From contig CM059198.1 of assembly GCA_030323885.1 (NCBI GenBank), positions 63,638,917 to 63,702,916 on the forward strand: DNA of 64,000 nt, written 5' to 3'. Source of the DNA: Branchipolynoe longqiensis. Its lineage: Eukaryota; Annelida; Polychaeta; Phyllodocida; Polynoidae. A program made the position numbers and the translations under genes. Shown here piece after piece: positions 21,691 through 32,659 of the stretch (the stretch's first letter is position 1; the number at the start of each line of letters is the position of its first letter). Below the pieces are notes generated by a model that saw only the letters and a list, made by a program, of their open reading frames with translations, made no database searches and was not told the DNA's origin.

Positions 21691-22009
21691 GATAGCGATA
21701 TGCATCAATTGTGTACATCATTTCTTTGACTCGCTTCAGGTTCAAGCCTGTGACTTCCCGCATGGGAAGCATGCAACTCTCACTGATTATCGCCCACCGT
21801 TGTAAAAAAATGAAAATGTAAACTTCAATGTGTTTAATCGAATTGCCGCCCTCCCGCCATGTTGGAATTGTGGGAGATCAGTTATTCAAATTGAAAATAA
21901 TCCTACTACAACACTTTTATTGAAATGAATGCCATGCACATATATCCAACAAAGCCTGCAAATTTCAAACAGGGGGCAGCCAACCAGCGCACTTGTCGAT
22001 TCGGACATC

Positions 22010-23140
22010 CTGCCCAGTGGGGGAAAGGGAAGCAGTGGAGAGGGCGTCGGTGGGGGGGGGGGGGGGTTATGGTGTGGGAGAGGGGATGGAGAGGGGTCAG
22101 GTGGGGGGGGGGGGTGAGGAGGGAGAAGCCGGAAGGGGCCAGGCGGGGGGGGGGGGGGGGCAGGAGAGGGAGAGGCGTGAGGGGGGAGGCCAGGCGGGGG
22201 GGGGAGGGGGGTCAGGAGAGGGATGAGGCCAAATGGGGGCCAGGCGGGGGGGGGGGCGGGGGGGTTAAGGAGAGAGGGGAGAGGCGGAATGGGGGCCAGT
22301 CGGGGGCGGAGGAGGGGGTGGTAGGTAGGAGAGGGGAGAGGCGGAATGGGGGCCAGGGCGGGGGGGGGGGGGGGTCAGGAGAGGGAGAGGCCGGATGGGG
22401 GCAGGCGGGGGGGGGGGTGAAGGGTGAGGCTGAAGGCCGGAATGGGGGAGAGTCAGGGGGTAAGGACAGGGAGAGGCCGGAATGGGGCCAGGCGGGGGGG
22501 GGGGGGGTCAGGAGAGGGAGAGGCCGGAATGGGGGCCAGGCGGGGGGGGGGGGGGATCAGGAGAGGGAGAGGCTGGAGTGTGGGCCAGGGGGGGGGGGGG
22601 TCATGAGAGGGATATTGGGCTGGGGGATGTTGGGGGGTTTGGGGGTGGGGCGGAGAGGCTGGATGGGGGGGGGGGGGGGGGGGAGGTCAGGGGGTCTGGG
22701 GGTTAAGGGAGAGGGAGAGACGGATTGGGTGCGGGGGGGGGGGGTGTCAGGGGAGGAGAGGACGGAATGGGGGAGGCGGGGGGGGGGGGTGGGGGTCAGG
22801 AGGGGGCTTGAATGGGGGGGGGGCAGGGGGGTTGGGGGGGGAGAGTCAGGGGGTAAGGAGAGAGAGAGGCCGGAATGGGGGCCGGGCGGGGGGGGGGGGT
22901 GGAGGGAGAGTCAGGGGGTAAGGAGAGAGAGAGGCCGGAATGGGGGCCAGGCGGGGGTGGGGTGTGGGGGGTCAGGAGAGGGAGAGGCCGGAATAGAGGC
23001 CGGTGGGGTGGGGGGTGGGGTGGGGGGTGGGGTGGGGGGTGGGGTGGGGGGGTCAGGAGAGGGAGAGGCCGGAATGGGGTCCGCCAGGGGAGGGGGGGTC
23101 AGGAGACGGGCAGGCCGGAATGGAGGCACACACTTGCTAT
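22010..23140 (+). repeat. G-rich minisatellite, units of about 45-50 bp
   Basis: Tandem units read GTCAGGAGAGGGAGAGGCC, GGAATGGGGGCCAGGC and a run of 8-16 G. Long frames through it are low-complexity Gly/Arg artefacts. It has strong G-quadruplex potential on the plus strand. Confidence 0.95.
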
Positions 23141-23341
23141 CCAGACCGCACTTCTCTATCTCCTCTCTGCTGGCCATGCTCCTCCTTGATAATGTCTGAA
23201 AAGAGTTCCAGGAGGGGGAGCCCGCCAGCATTTCACTTTCTGCTCTTACTCTGTCCGTGTCTTTGGCTCGCCGGCTGGTCACCATAGAGCAAAGAGACAC
23301 GGTCCTTTGACTCAACTCTCCTCATTTCTCTTTCCTGAATA

Positions 23342-23901
23342 GGGTATTCACCTGACGTCCTGAACCGGATGCGCGGCCATTGTGGCGATATCAACTAGTA
23401 AACAACCTATAGAGTTTGCCGGTGCGCGCAGTGCAAAACGTCTATTTCATTCAAAATTAATAAAAAAATGCAGAACCCTGACTTTATCAATTTCATATAA
23501 TCTTTTTGGTAAACATGTTTTCTATATGTTTGCCAAGCGATTTGTTTCTAGGTGGTGTCATTGTACAGATATTTCACTTTTTCTGTTTGAAGATTACTCA
23601 CAATGATTGACAATACCTTGAGTTTGCCGGTACGTGCAGTGCAAAACGTCTATTTCATTCAAAAATAATAGAAATGCAGAATCCTAACCATATCAGTTTA
23701 ATATAATCTTTTTGGTAAACATGTTTTCTATATGTGTGCCAAGCGATTTGTTTCTAGGTGGTGTGGTTTTAGAGATATTTCACTTTTTCTGTATGAAGAT
23801 TGCTCATAGCCATTGAGTTTGCAGTGTGACAGCCTTTATTATTGTGGTTACTATCACCACAATGGCCGCACTTCCGTTTAGCGTGACGTCAGTGCATACC
23901 C
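23342..23901 (-). mobile_element. TIR element G1 with tandem core (560 bp)
   Basis: Ends GGGTATTCACCTGACGTC and the inverse of GGGTATGCACTGACGTCAC. About two tandem units of roughly 200 bp (starting near 23412 and 23620, each with GAGTTTGCCGGT and GCAGTGCAAAACGTC) lie between them. A related element, G2, is at 57480-58264 in the opposite orientation with three units. The layout resembles molluscan pearl elements. Confidence 0.8.
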
Positions 23902-24274
23902 TATATACTGTACCCTTTTTTTTCTTCCAGGCTTACTTCCCCCCCCTGATCAAAGGAGTTGTTTGCTTGGGTGGGGCCCTTTATCTTATCATTTCTCTAG
24001 CTTTGTTCTTGTTCCTGGAACCGCTGGACCCACCTTTACCCATCCCTTCCTCCTAAACCCTTGCTGCTGTCGAATGGATACCAGTGCTGTGCTACTGCCG
24101 GACCGGAGTGATTCGGGGCCACCCCAATGATTCGTCGTTTAATTGTTGTAAAGACATCCCCAGCTTCTACAACCATCAACCAAAGATTGGACCGATTTAT
24201 CGTTGCCTCTCTATATTGCTGTAGTTCTGCAGCCGGTAACCGTCGTAAGGTTACCAACACCCCAAAGTCAAGTC
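23902..24274. other. Stretch with no recognised feature
   Basis: A C run at 23938-23947 and otherwise unique-looking sequence. Confidence 0.4.
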
Positions 24275-24405
24275 AAGGAATGGGGGTCGGCGGGGGGTCA
24301 GGAGAGGGGTCAGGAGAGGGAGAGGCCGGAATGGGGGCCTGGGGGGGGGTGGGGGGTGGGGGGGTCAGGAGAGGGAGAGGCCGGAATGGGGGGGGGGGGT
24401 GCGTC
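24275..24405 (+). repeat. Further units of the G-rich minisatellite
   Basis: Same GGAGAGGGAGAGGCCGGAAT unit as at 22010-23140. It leads into an assembly gap 70 bp later. Confidence 0.9.
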
Positions 24406-24474
24406 CAGACATGCTGCCCGACTGGCTGCTGCTCTCTGATAAGTGTCCCATTTGTAACTGTCTCCTTGGGATAT

Positions 24475-24972
24475 NNNNNNNNNNNNNNNNNNNNNNNNNN
24501 NNNNNNNNNNNNNNNNNNNNNNNNNNNNNNNNNNNNNNNNNNNNNNNNNNNNNNNNNNNNNNNNNNNNNNNNNNNNNNNNNNNNNNNNNNNNNNNNNNNN
24601 NNNNNNNNNNNNNNNNNNNNNNNNNNNNNNNNNNNNNNNNNNNNNNNNNNNNNNNNNNNNNNNNNNNNNNNNNNNNNNNNNNNNNNNNNNNNNNNNNNNN
24701 NNNNNNNNNNNNNNNNNNNNNNNNNNNNNNNNNNNNNNNNNNNNNNNNNNNNNNNNNNNNNNNNNNNNNNNNNNNNNNNNNNNNNNNNNNNNNNNNNNNN
24801 NNNNNNNNNNNNNNNNNNNNNNNNNNNNNNNNNNNNNNNNNNNNNNNNNNNNNNNNNNNNNNNNNNNNNNNNNNNNNNNNNNNNNNNNNNNNNNNNNNNN
24901 NNNNNNNNNNNNNNNNNNNNNNNNNNNNNNNNNNNNNNNNNNNNNNNNNNNNNNNNNNNNNNNNNNNNNNNN
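24475..24972. other. Assembly gap (N)
   Basis: A run of 498 N between G-rich minisatellite units and a C-rich tract. Confidence 0.99.
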
Positions 24973-25158
24973 ACCCCTCCCCGTCCATCCCTCCTCACCT
25001 CATTATGCCATCCTTTCCCCTAAACCCTCACCACACACTTCTCCCCACCCTCACCCCTCACTCCACTCACCCCTACCTCTTACCTTCACCCTTCGTTCCC
25101 ATCACCCCTCACCGCCACTCTCTCCATTCGCTCAATCCTCACTCCCTACTTCGCCTAG
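24973..25158. repeat. Pyrimidine-rich tract
   Basis: CCCTCAC, CCATC and CCTC words. The same tract continues at 25571-25659 and 28396-28495, so two LINE insertions split one original tract. Confidence 0.7.
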
Positions 25159-25570
25159 AGTGTACAGACGACAGGTGAAAAAGCTGCATGCCTTCATGAT
25201 GCGACATCTGCATTCAATCATGAGGCTAACCTGGAAGGACAAAGTGACAAATAAGGAAATACGGGGCTGCCCTCTATGGAAGATGTTCTGATCAAAAAGA
25301 ATCTCCGGTGGACTGGACACCTCATGAGGATGTCATCAGACAGGCTACCAAAGCAGATCCTCTATTCTCAACTGTCGTCTGTTTACAGAAAGAGAGGGCA
25401 CCCTCGTCTCCGGTTCAAGGATACCATCAAGAGAAACCTGATGCTGAGAGACATTAAGACCGACTCATGGACATCACTCTCACAGCAGAGAGCTAAATGG
25501 AGAGCGGCAGTCAAGTAATGAAAGCAGTCTTTGTCACATCGCGACCGACAGCATGATGATGATGATGATG
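25159..25570 (+). pseudogene. LINE X, 3' end of ORF2 (frameshifted)
   Basis: The first part encodes a peptide like YRRQVKKLHAFMMRHLHSI, and a shift near 25262 moves to the frame of KKNLRWTGHLMRM followed by KRGHPRLRFKDTIKRNL and a stop at 25516-25518. This is the C-terminal tail found after the RT in some non-LTR retrotransposons. I cannot fix the clade. The 3' end is (ATG)n at about 25553-25570. The copy is strongly 5'-truncated and has no RT or endonuclease. A second copy is at 63384-63687. Confidence 0.75.
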
Positions 25571-25659
25571 ACTTCCCCTCTATCGGCCTCCATTCCCTCA
25601 CTCCTCTGCCACTCACCGCTCCCCCCTCCTTCCATTCATCCTTCACTCCTCCATCCCCT

Positions 25660-26285
25660 TCAATGTGGCTTCAGACGGGGCACCCTCGACCATTTGGTGT
25701 GCATGGAGACCTTCATAAGAGATGCTTTCCTTAAGAAGGAGCACGTTGTGGCTGTCTTTTTCGACCTCGAAAAAGCCTATGACACAACGTGGCAGCATGG
25801 CATCATGGAGGATCTTCATGCGATTGGCCTTCGTGGCCACTTGCCAATTTTCATCAGGAACTTTCTAGCCTTCAGGCATTTCCGCGTCCGTGTCAAGACT
25901 ACCTATTCCAGCCTACACTCACAGGAACTAGGAGTACCTCAAGGCAGCATACTGGCCGTGACCCTTTTCGGGGTCAAGGTCAATGGTATTGCTGCTGCTG
26001 TAAAGCAGGGGGCTCCTGTAGTCTTTTCGTGGACGACTTTGTTTTATATTACAGCGGTGCTAACATGAATGTCATAGAGAGACAACTACAACCAAGCATA
26101 AATGGGATCCATCGATGGTCAGTTCTGAACGGTTTCAAATTTTCCAAGACCAAAACAGTCTGCATGCACTTCTGCCTGCTGCGTAGAATACATGCGGAAC
26201 CGGAGCTGACCCTGGATGGGGATCCCATTAAAGTCGTTGAGAAAACCAAATTTCTGGGCCTCATTCTCGACGCAAAACTGTCCTT
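25660..26285 (+). pseudogene. I-like LINE reverse transcriptase, middle part, one frameshift
   Basis: The first frame has CGFRRGTLDHLV, VFFDLEKAYDTTW and LGVPQGSILAVTLFG, which are RT fingers and palm motifs. A frameshift near 26010-26020 precedes the catalytic FVDD at 26026-26037, followed by GFKFSKTKTVCMHF and TKFLGLILDAKLSFVP. The endonuclease and early RT are absent through 5' truncation. The second frame is continuous with the ORF after 26731 once element R and one target duplication (438 nt, divisible by three) are removed. Confidence 0.85.
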
Positions 26286-26293
26286 TGTGCCAC

Positions 26294-26723
26294 CATTCAT
26301 CATCATCATGCTGTCGGTCGCAATGCAACAAAGACTGCTTTTATTTCTTAACCGCCGCTGTTCTGTGCGGTTGTGCATTTCATAAAAGCTGCTTGCAAAG
26401 TGTTGAAGTGCTGCTGGCTTTTGCAAGTTACTAGCAGCACTCTCTCGGGGAGCAAATAGAGGTTTCACACCGGCAAGAACACGTCAAGACAGGCGCAAAC
26501 TATTTGTCCCTGCAGTAGCTGGCCGGGAGATGTTGGGAGTTCCCTTCATCACCGCCCTTAATGCTGCCACGGAAGCATGGTTTTCTGTTAGGGTTTGCTC
26601 CCTTAGCCGTTGATTCTATCAAGAACCTATACCACAAGGCAGTGGTTTATAACTTTGCAAGGCAGGGGCGTCAAACACCCTGAGGTATTTTAGCAGATAG
26701 GTACTGCATTACCCGCATACCCA
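26294..26723 (-). mobile_element. Chimeric element R, copy 2, inside the LINE
   Basis: Flanked by TGTGCCAC (26286-26293 and 26724-26731), a short target duplication. The minus strand runs from the R body to a LINE X-like 3' end with (ATG)n at the left edge. Confidence 0.85.
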
Positions 26724-26724
26724 T

Positions 26725-28146
26725 GTGCCACATATAAAGTACCTGAAAACAAGATGCCTGAAAGCGCTGGATATTCTGAGGGTGCTGTCCAGCTCAGAGT
26801 GGGGAGCGGACAGAGATGTTCTGCTCTCCGTGTACAGAACCTTGGTTCGTTCACGAGTGGATTACGGCAGCATAGTATATGGTTCCGCAAGGAAATCATA
26901 TATTGGGCTGCTAGACACGATCCACCACCAGGGACTGCGCCTGGCCCTTGGGGCCTTCCGCACCTCACCAGTTCAGAGCCTTTATGTCGAAGCCAATGAA
27001 CCATCACTTAACAACAGGAGAATCAAACTGGCCATGCAATATGTAGTCAAGATAAAAACTAATGCATTGAATCCTGCACACAATTGTCTATTCGAGCAAC
27101 ATGACGAATCCAGGTATGAAGCCAGGCCAAATTACATCCGGCCACTGAGGCTCCGAATGAAACCTCATTTGGAGGCCTTAGGCGTGGATTTGGACATGTT
27201 GGAGGATGCCAAAGTCCCAGAACATCCCCCGTGGTCGTTGAGAAAGCCATCGGTTATCCTCCGACTCACGGAACTGAGGAAATCTGGGACACATCCACTC
27301 GAGTACCAAGGACTGCATGCAGAGATTCAAGGCCAGTTTGCAGACCACCTCTCCATATACACTGATGGTTCGAAAGACCAAAGCCGGGTAGCTGCTGCGG
27401 CAGTCTGCCGACGGGAAAAATTTGGTGTACGTTTGCCAGATCAGAGCTCGATTTTCACTGCAGAGGCCCGAGCACTCCTTCTCGCTTTGGAGTATATCGA
27501 GGTATCCAACCACACTAACTATGTTATATACAGTGATTCCTTCTCTTGCCTCCTGGCTGTTGCTGGACTGAAAACGAATCACCCTATTCTAGCAACGGTC
27601 ATTTATAAAATGAACCAACTGACAACGGATGGGTATGATATCCACCTGTGCTGGGTGCCTGGCCATGCTGGCATACAAGGAAACGAACGAGCTGATCGGG
27701 CTGCGAAGAAGGCCCTGAACTGTGATCTTGAACCGTGTCTGATCCCTCACTCTGATCTGAAACCACTAATAGCCACCCACATAAAATCCAAATGGCAACA
27801 TGAGTGGGATGAAAACATTAATAAACTTAAAGAAATTGAACCATCTGTGGGAAAGCCACCACAGACTCATGCGGGAGGTCGGCGGGACCAAGTGGTCCTT
27901 AGTCGCTGCCGTGTTGGCCACTCGTGGCTTACACATGCTTTTCTGCTCAAGGGGGAACCTCCCCCTGAATGTATTGGGTGTCAGTCCCCACTGACACTCA
28001 AACACATTTTACTAAGTTGCGTTGATTTTTTGGCCCTGCGCCAACGGTTCTACACTGCAGGCAGTATGCATGACCTTTTTACTAAGGTAAAACAGGAAAA
28101 CATTTTAGCCTTTTTGAGGGCAGCTGGACTGTACCACCTTATATAG
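26725..28146 (+). CDS. I-like LINE: RT C-terminus, RNase H, Cys/His motif (fragment)
   Basis: Open for 473 codons, but only a fragment of the original ORF2. It opens with the RT thumb (HIKYLKTRCLKALDILRV, then YGSARKSYIGLLD). RNase H follows with the expected acidic residues: Asp in IYTDGSKDQ (about 27364), Glu in FTAEARALLLALEY (about 27463), Asp in VIYSDSFSCLL (about 27535) and Asp in GNERADRAAKKA. A C-terminal CIGCQSPLTLKHILLSC motif is typical of this LINE group and may bind nucleic acid. The ATG at 26725 lies in inserted/duplicated sequence and is not the native start. Stop at 28144-28146. It cannot move on its own because the 5' part is missing. Confidence 0.88.
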   Translation: MPHIKYLKTRCLKALDILRVLSSSEWGADRDVLLSVYRTLVRSRVDYGSIVYGSARKSYIGLLDTIHHQGLRLALGAFRTSPVQSLYVEANEPSLNNRRIKLAMQYVVKIKTNALNPAHNCLFEQHDESRYEARPNYIRPLRLRMKPHLEALGVDLDMLEDAKVPEHPPWSLRKPSVILRLTELRKSGTHPLEYQGLHAEIQGQFADHLSIYTDGSKDQSRVAAAAVCRREKFGVRLPDQSSIFTAEARALLLALEYIEVSNHTNYVIYSDSFSCLLAVAGLKTNHPILATVIYKMNQLTTDGYDIHLCWVPGHAGIQGNERADRAAKKALNCDLEPCLIPHSDLKPLIATHIKSKWQHEWDENINKLKEIEPSVGKPPQTHAGGRRDQVVLSRCRVGHSWLTHAFLLKGEPPPECIGCQSPLTLKHILLSCVDFLALRQRFYTAGSMHDLFTKVKQENILAFLRAAGLYHLI

Positions 28147-28395
28147 TTTACTAAATGGATTCTATTAATTATTAATGAAACTTTTCTTTTTCTATGGGAA
28201 TTTGTTTCCCTTGACCACAAATATATGATTGTGAGCTTTCTAATTTAATTAGTGTCTATTGGCACATAATTGATTGTCTGCTTTTACATGTAAAAGCGAT
28301 GGTTTGAACAAAAAACAAACATTTCTCGCCGTGAATATGGCCTATGCTGCCGACACGGCGTAAAGCAACCATCAATCAATCAATCAATCAATCAA

Positions 28396-28620
28396 CCTCC
28401 ATCCCCTCCTCCCTCCTTCTGCGCAATCCTCACTCCTTTTTTCCCACTTCTCACACCCCTCCTGCCTCAACCCATCTATCCCTTCACTCCTGTTGTGAAG
28501 TCAGTGGTTCTGAGATATGGGGTTTACGAGGTGTGTGGTTGGGAGGTGTAGCTTATGAATTATGAATTATGGGGTTATGAGGTGTGGACTTCTGAGATAT
28601 GAGCTTGCCAGTTATAATAT
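28396..28620. repeat. Pyrimidine-rich tract, right part
   Basis: Continues the CCTCC-rich tract split by the LINE, then becomes mixed sequence. Confidence 0.6.
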
Positions 28621-28622
28621 CT

Positions 28623-28990
28623 TAGGTTGTGGGTGAGGTCTGAGGTTGTGGGTGATGGCTGAGGTTGTAGGTGATGGCTGAGGTTGTGGGTGAGGTCTGA
28701 GGTTGTGTGTGAGGGCTGAGGTTGGGAGTGAGCTCTGATGTTGTGGGCGAGGTCTGAGGTTGTGGGTGAGGTATGAAGTTGTGGGTGAGGTATGAGGTTG
28801 TGGGTGAGGTATGAGGTTGTGTGTGAGGTCTGAGGTTGTGGGTGAGGTCTGAGGTTGTGGGTGAGGTCTGAGGTTGTGTGTGAGGGCTGAGGTTGTGGGT
28901 GAGGTATGAGGTTGTGGGTGAGGTCTGAGGTTGTGGGTGAGCTCTAAGGTTATGGGTGAGGTCTGAGGTTGCGGGTAAGATCTGAAGTTG
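28623..28990 (+). repeat. 19-bp minisatellite
   Basis: Roughly 19 tandem units of GAGGTTGTGGGTGAGGTCT with substitutions (GGCT, GTAT and others). Confidence 0.92.
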
Positions 28991-29129
28991 CCAGGTGGGC
29001 AGTTTATGAGCTATGTGGTTTTCTAGTATGGGGTTGTGAGCTGTGGAGGTATGAGGTTTGGAATTGTGAGGAATGGGGTGTGAGCTATGGTGCTGTACAT
29101 TTTGGGATCATGAATTATGTGCGATTGCA

Positions 29130-29181
29130 TCAGGGAGCATAGCTAGTCCAATGGTTAGGATGCTCACCCTTAAATTGTAGA
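29130..29181 (+). repeat. tRNA-like head fragment
   Basis: GCATCAGGGAGCATAGC and AATGGTTAGGATGCTC resemble the fragment at 13372-13420. No complete tRNA fold. Confidence 0.4.
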
Positions 29182-30237
29182 AGTGCCGTTTTTGCATCTC
29201 CTACTGCCCCAAGGACGCCATCACCACCCTCAAGGACTCCCACAGACTCCACATTGCAGACTCCGCCCTGAGCCCTCACAATCCATAGTTTTTCATTTCA
29301 GTGGAAACCCAAACCACGAACATAATTGCTGCCAAGGCGGTTTACACCACCCCAGAACTCCACTCCCTGGATCTCGAGGCCATAACTCAGGCGAAGGTGG
29401 ACTTCCCCCTCGCTAAGACGGTCTACACCGATGGTTCCCTTAACCCAACATCAGGTAGAGCCGGAGCCGGAATCTTCATCCCCCTCCTCCAACACAACGA
29501 ACACCACCGGCGTGTCAGACTTTGCTTTCACTCTCGATACCGAGCTCGCCGCCATTCACTTGGCCCTCGAAGACCTCCACAACTCAAGTGCAATCATCAT
29601 TACCAACTCTCTGAATGACATCAAAGAGATCGCCCACCCAAATGCCCGACACTCCCTTGCTGACGTGATCCAGATTATAATCTTGACCAGAAATCAGGCA
29701 CACCTCAACACAGTTCTGCTGTGGGTCCCCTCCCATATAGGACTCTATGGTAATGACCAGGCCGACTGTGCCACTCTAGCCGATGCCAACCAAGCAGACG
29801 TAGAGACAGCCATCCCTCCCTCCATCACCAAACTGACCGCCACCACTTCTCGAGCCACCACCAAACTCTGGGAATGCGCCACACAGAAGGAAGAAGTATG
29901 GAACCCTGATTCAATAAGCTGGCTCTGTCTGGTACACCCTGGTCAGAAGTAACATCCCCCATCCAGTCAGCCTTCCTGCTTCTACCCAAGTTGGCGGACA
30001 AGTTGCGGCACTAAGATCTTCAATGTGGCCCACATACTCACCTTATGTGGCGCCGTCGACAGATCTGCCATCAGTGACTTCATGGAGGACTCTGACTGCC
30101 AACTCAATGATAATAGGGCTGCTCTGGCTATCCTCTCCAGAATTACCAAGTCATCCTGGAACACACTTGCTCGCTTCTACTGCCAGAACACAGATATGAT
30201 CAACACTGTCGGTCACCCAGACCCTGACACTGAGTAA
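29182..30237 (+). pseudogene. Second I-group LINE: RNase H and C-terminus, frameshifted
   Basis: At least three frames are needed to read it. The RNase H region shows TVYTDGSLNPTSGRAGAG, DTELAAIHLALEDL, then IIITNSLNDI (an Asn where Asp is expected) and WVPSHIGLYGNDQADCA. The C-terminus in a later frame contains HILTLCGAVDRSAISDFM and stops at 30235-30237. The family differs from the LINE at 25660. The RT is missing, and the copy is clearly dead because of the frameshifts and the altered catalytic residue. Confidence 0.75.
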
Positions 30238-30366
30238 TAGCAGGCCCCACCTCGTCCCCATACCTGACTTGACACCACTACCAAATAACCACTAATTTTC
30301 ACTAACAACTAACAGGTAACCCCACCCACTGCCTCAGTTATCCCATCCTCACTTCACTTCTTCCTC

Positions 30367-30682
30367 GGGCCTTGGCCGGACTTACCATGCATACTAGTGA
30401 ATCTGGAGGGTCTGAAGTTTGGATCCTGGTTGAGTCGAAACCAATGACTTATAAAATAGGTACCTGTTGCTGCTCGGCGCTTGGCGTTATGAGATCAGGA
30501 CAGGGACTGGGCGCACATTGTCAAGATAATGTGACTGTGTGGGACATCAGGTCCTGGTGCTGGTAGCCTGAGTTCCCAGTGGGGCAGCACTATAAAGTTG
30601 CCATGAGTGCGCACTGTCACAAGTGGGTGCACCTCCTGGTATGTCCCAGGGTCTTACTGGGCGTAAAACTACACCAACCACC
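30367..30682 (+). mobile_element. SINE A copy
   Basis: Diverged head, junction GAGTCGAAACCAATGAC, and body to GCGTAAAACTACACCAACC. Confidence 0.8.
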
Positions 30683-31814
30683 CAGCCTCCCCCGGCCCTC
30701 TCAGAGGACTGGTTGGGCTCTTAGACTGCCTTTTTCCTTCCTCCCTCCCCCCCAATTTCTCTGACCACTACCCATCAGAAGCCAACTCCCGACCACATGG
30801 GACCGCTTTCAGGGGTGCCCATATAGTGCTGCAGAGTTGCAGCCTTCAGCGCACCAATGCAACTGAAAACTCCCGAAAAACAACAAACGATGAGTATCTC
30901 TTTGTTTGCATCAACCCTTTCCCAATGACAATGCCATTCGAATGAGGCACCCCTCCATGAGTCCAGACTCCATTGCAACAGTCCTACAATGGGCCAATCT
31001 CAGGCTGACGGTAGCTTTGTTAGTATGTGGGGCTCAGTCAGGGAGAGAGGGGGCTGAAGCGGGAGGAGGGGCTCTTTGTTGGTTATTGCGGTTCATGACC
31101 TTGACCTTTGTGTATCAGAATGCCTCCAGACAAGCCTTCGACATGCGCTAGCCGATTTGCAAATTACTGACCGACCATTTACACACTACATAATATACCC
31201 AAGTCTGGTAAATACACTCACATATATATATATATATATATATAAAATGCTCCAGTGCGAATGACACTGGTCTACATCCGGTGGAGGCGAGGAGGCCGCA
31301 GGTGGCACCACCGGTACAATGTTGGGTCTTACGCAGTATAGCAATAATGATAATAATTCCCTTATGTATCTTCATACTCGCATAATTCTTTATACATGAT
31401 ATATATATATATATATATATATTCATATATATATAGGTGTACATATATGCAGAATAATGAATTATAATGAACAGATAATTTCAAGCCCTTTGGGATTTAG
31501 TTTAATAGCAGCGATAAGTGATTTATTAAGACACCCACACATATAAGCTACCAGAGATGTCCCTTATTGATATTAACACGACATTTATTACAAATTGTCA
31601 TAAAGAAAGTACCCATGCTCTCATTTCATAGCCATACAACCTGCTTCCCCCATAACCAGATATTATCTTCTTCTCATAGCAAGAAGTAATTGTATGGAAA
31701 GAGACATAACGATATGTACATATATATATACACAAATAGGGCCATTTTGTATCTATAAATATATATACACATTACATAGATGCAATATATAAATAAAATA
31801 AGATATATTTAATA
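30683..31814. other. Unassigned with (TA)n tracts
   Basis: (TA)n occurs at about 31221-31244 and 31399-31436. No gene or defined repeat was recognised. Confidence 0.45.
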
Positions 31815-32299
31815 TATATGAGTCAGCCTCACGAAAATGAGCCAATTGGTGGTATATTTAAGATGTCGGCATCACAATTCTTAAAGGGTAGTGCATTTCT
31901 TTGTTTTATATTAAATTATCCTAGAAACAAATAAGGTTGTTGTATTTTCTCTACCTTTACATTCAGGACAAATTTAAGGACTTTGCAACACCTCTGTCAA
32001 TACTAAACTATAAGTATGCCGATCGACGCCGACATCCAATGCTCGACGCTGACAACTTTAACAGATCTTGGTGTCGCAATTCTTAAAGTGGGGTGCATTT
32101 CTTTGTTTTATATTAAATTATCCTAGAAACAAATAAGCTTGTTGTGTTTTCTCTACTTTTACATTCAGGATAAATTTAAGGTCTTTCCAATACCTCTGTC
32201 AATGCTAAACTATAATTATACTGTTTGACACCGACATCCAATGATCGACGCCGACAACTTCCCCCAATTGGCCTCTTTTCGTGATCCCGACTCATATAT
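31815..32299. mobile_element. TIR element H with two tandem core units
   Basis: Ends ATATGAGTCAGCCTCACGAA and the inverse of ATATGAGTCGGGATCACGAA, each followed by a CCAATTGG site. Between them are two similar units of about 202 bp (from 31875 and 32077), each with TTCTTTGTTTTATATTAAAT and CGACGCCGACA-type ends. No ORF. Confidence 0.8.
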
Positions 32300-32659
32300 A
32301 TATATAGATTGTAGGATTCAGAAATACTAAAGACACACCCCTGCACCATTCCCTTTGAATCAACAATCTTGAAAGGTATTTAAAACAAAGTACATATGAA
32401 CAGATATAAGTATTTTCACAAATATAATATAAAGATATACTTTTACTAAAGTAAACACATATGCAGTAAGAAGTGTCATTTAAGAATTCTCCCCATTCTT
32501 ATTGTCTGAGCTTAAAATTGCACCGTTCGGTCGTTTTGAGTGTATGGCATTTTATAAATATAAATATATTCCATTGATATTTATAATCTATGTTAATTTA
32601 ATTTGAACAAACCTTTATTTGAAATGATAAACGTTGGAGCAATATTAAGGGAAACATAA
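32300..32659. other. AT-rich stretch, nothing recognised
   Basis: No coding, RNA or repeat signature was recognised. Confidence 0.4.

Larger units (their letters stand above)
20728..21788 (-). mobile_element. SINE A copy split by two later insertions
   Basis: The body occupies 20728-20942. It resumes at 21272-21283 and 21700-21788 with the expected next words (GGCTAGATAGCGAT, then ATGCATCAATTGTGTA and the head). The intervening DNA is SINE B and MITE F copy 2. Confidence 0.8.
25660..28395 (+). mobile_element. I-like LINE with RNase H, 5'-truncated
   Basis: The insertion is flanked by CCTCCATCCCCT (25648-25659 and 28396-28407), a 12-bp target duplication in the pyrimidine tract. It contains RT, RNase H and a Cys/His motif, then a 3' UTR ending in (AATC)n at 28374-28395. 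Element R copy 2 is inserted inside. RNase H after RT places it in the I group (I, Nimb or relatives). Confidence 0.85.

Noticed and set aside
21925..23199. Long Gly/Arg-rich open frame
   Set aside because: It is a read-through of the G-rich minisatellite, with no domain and repeat-driven composition.
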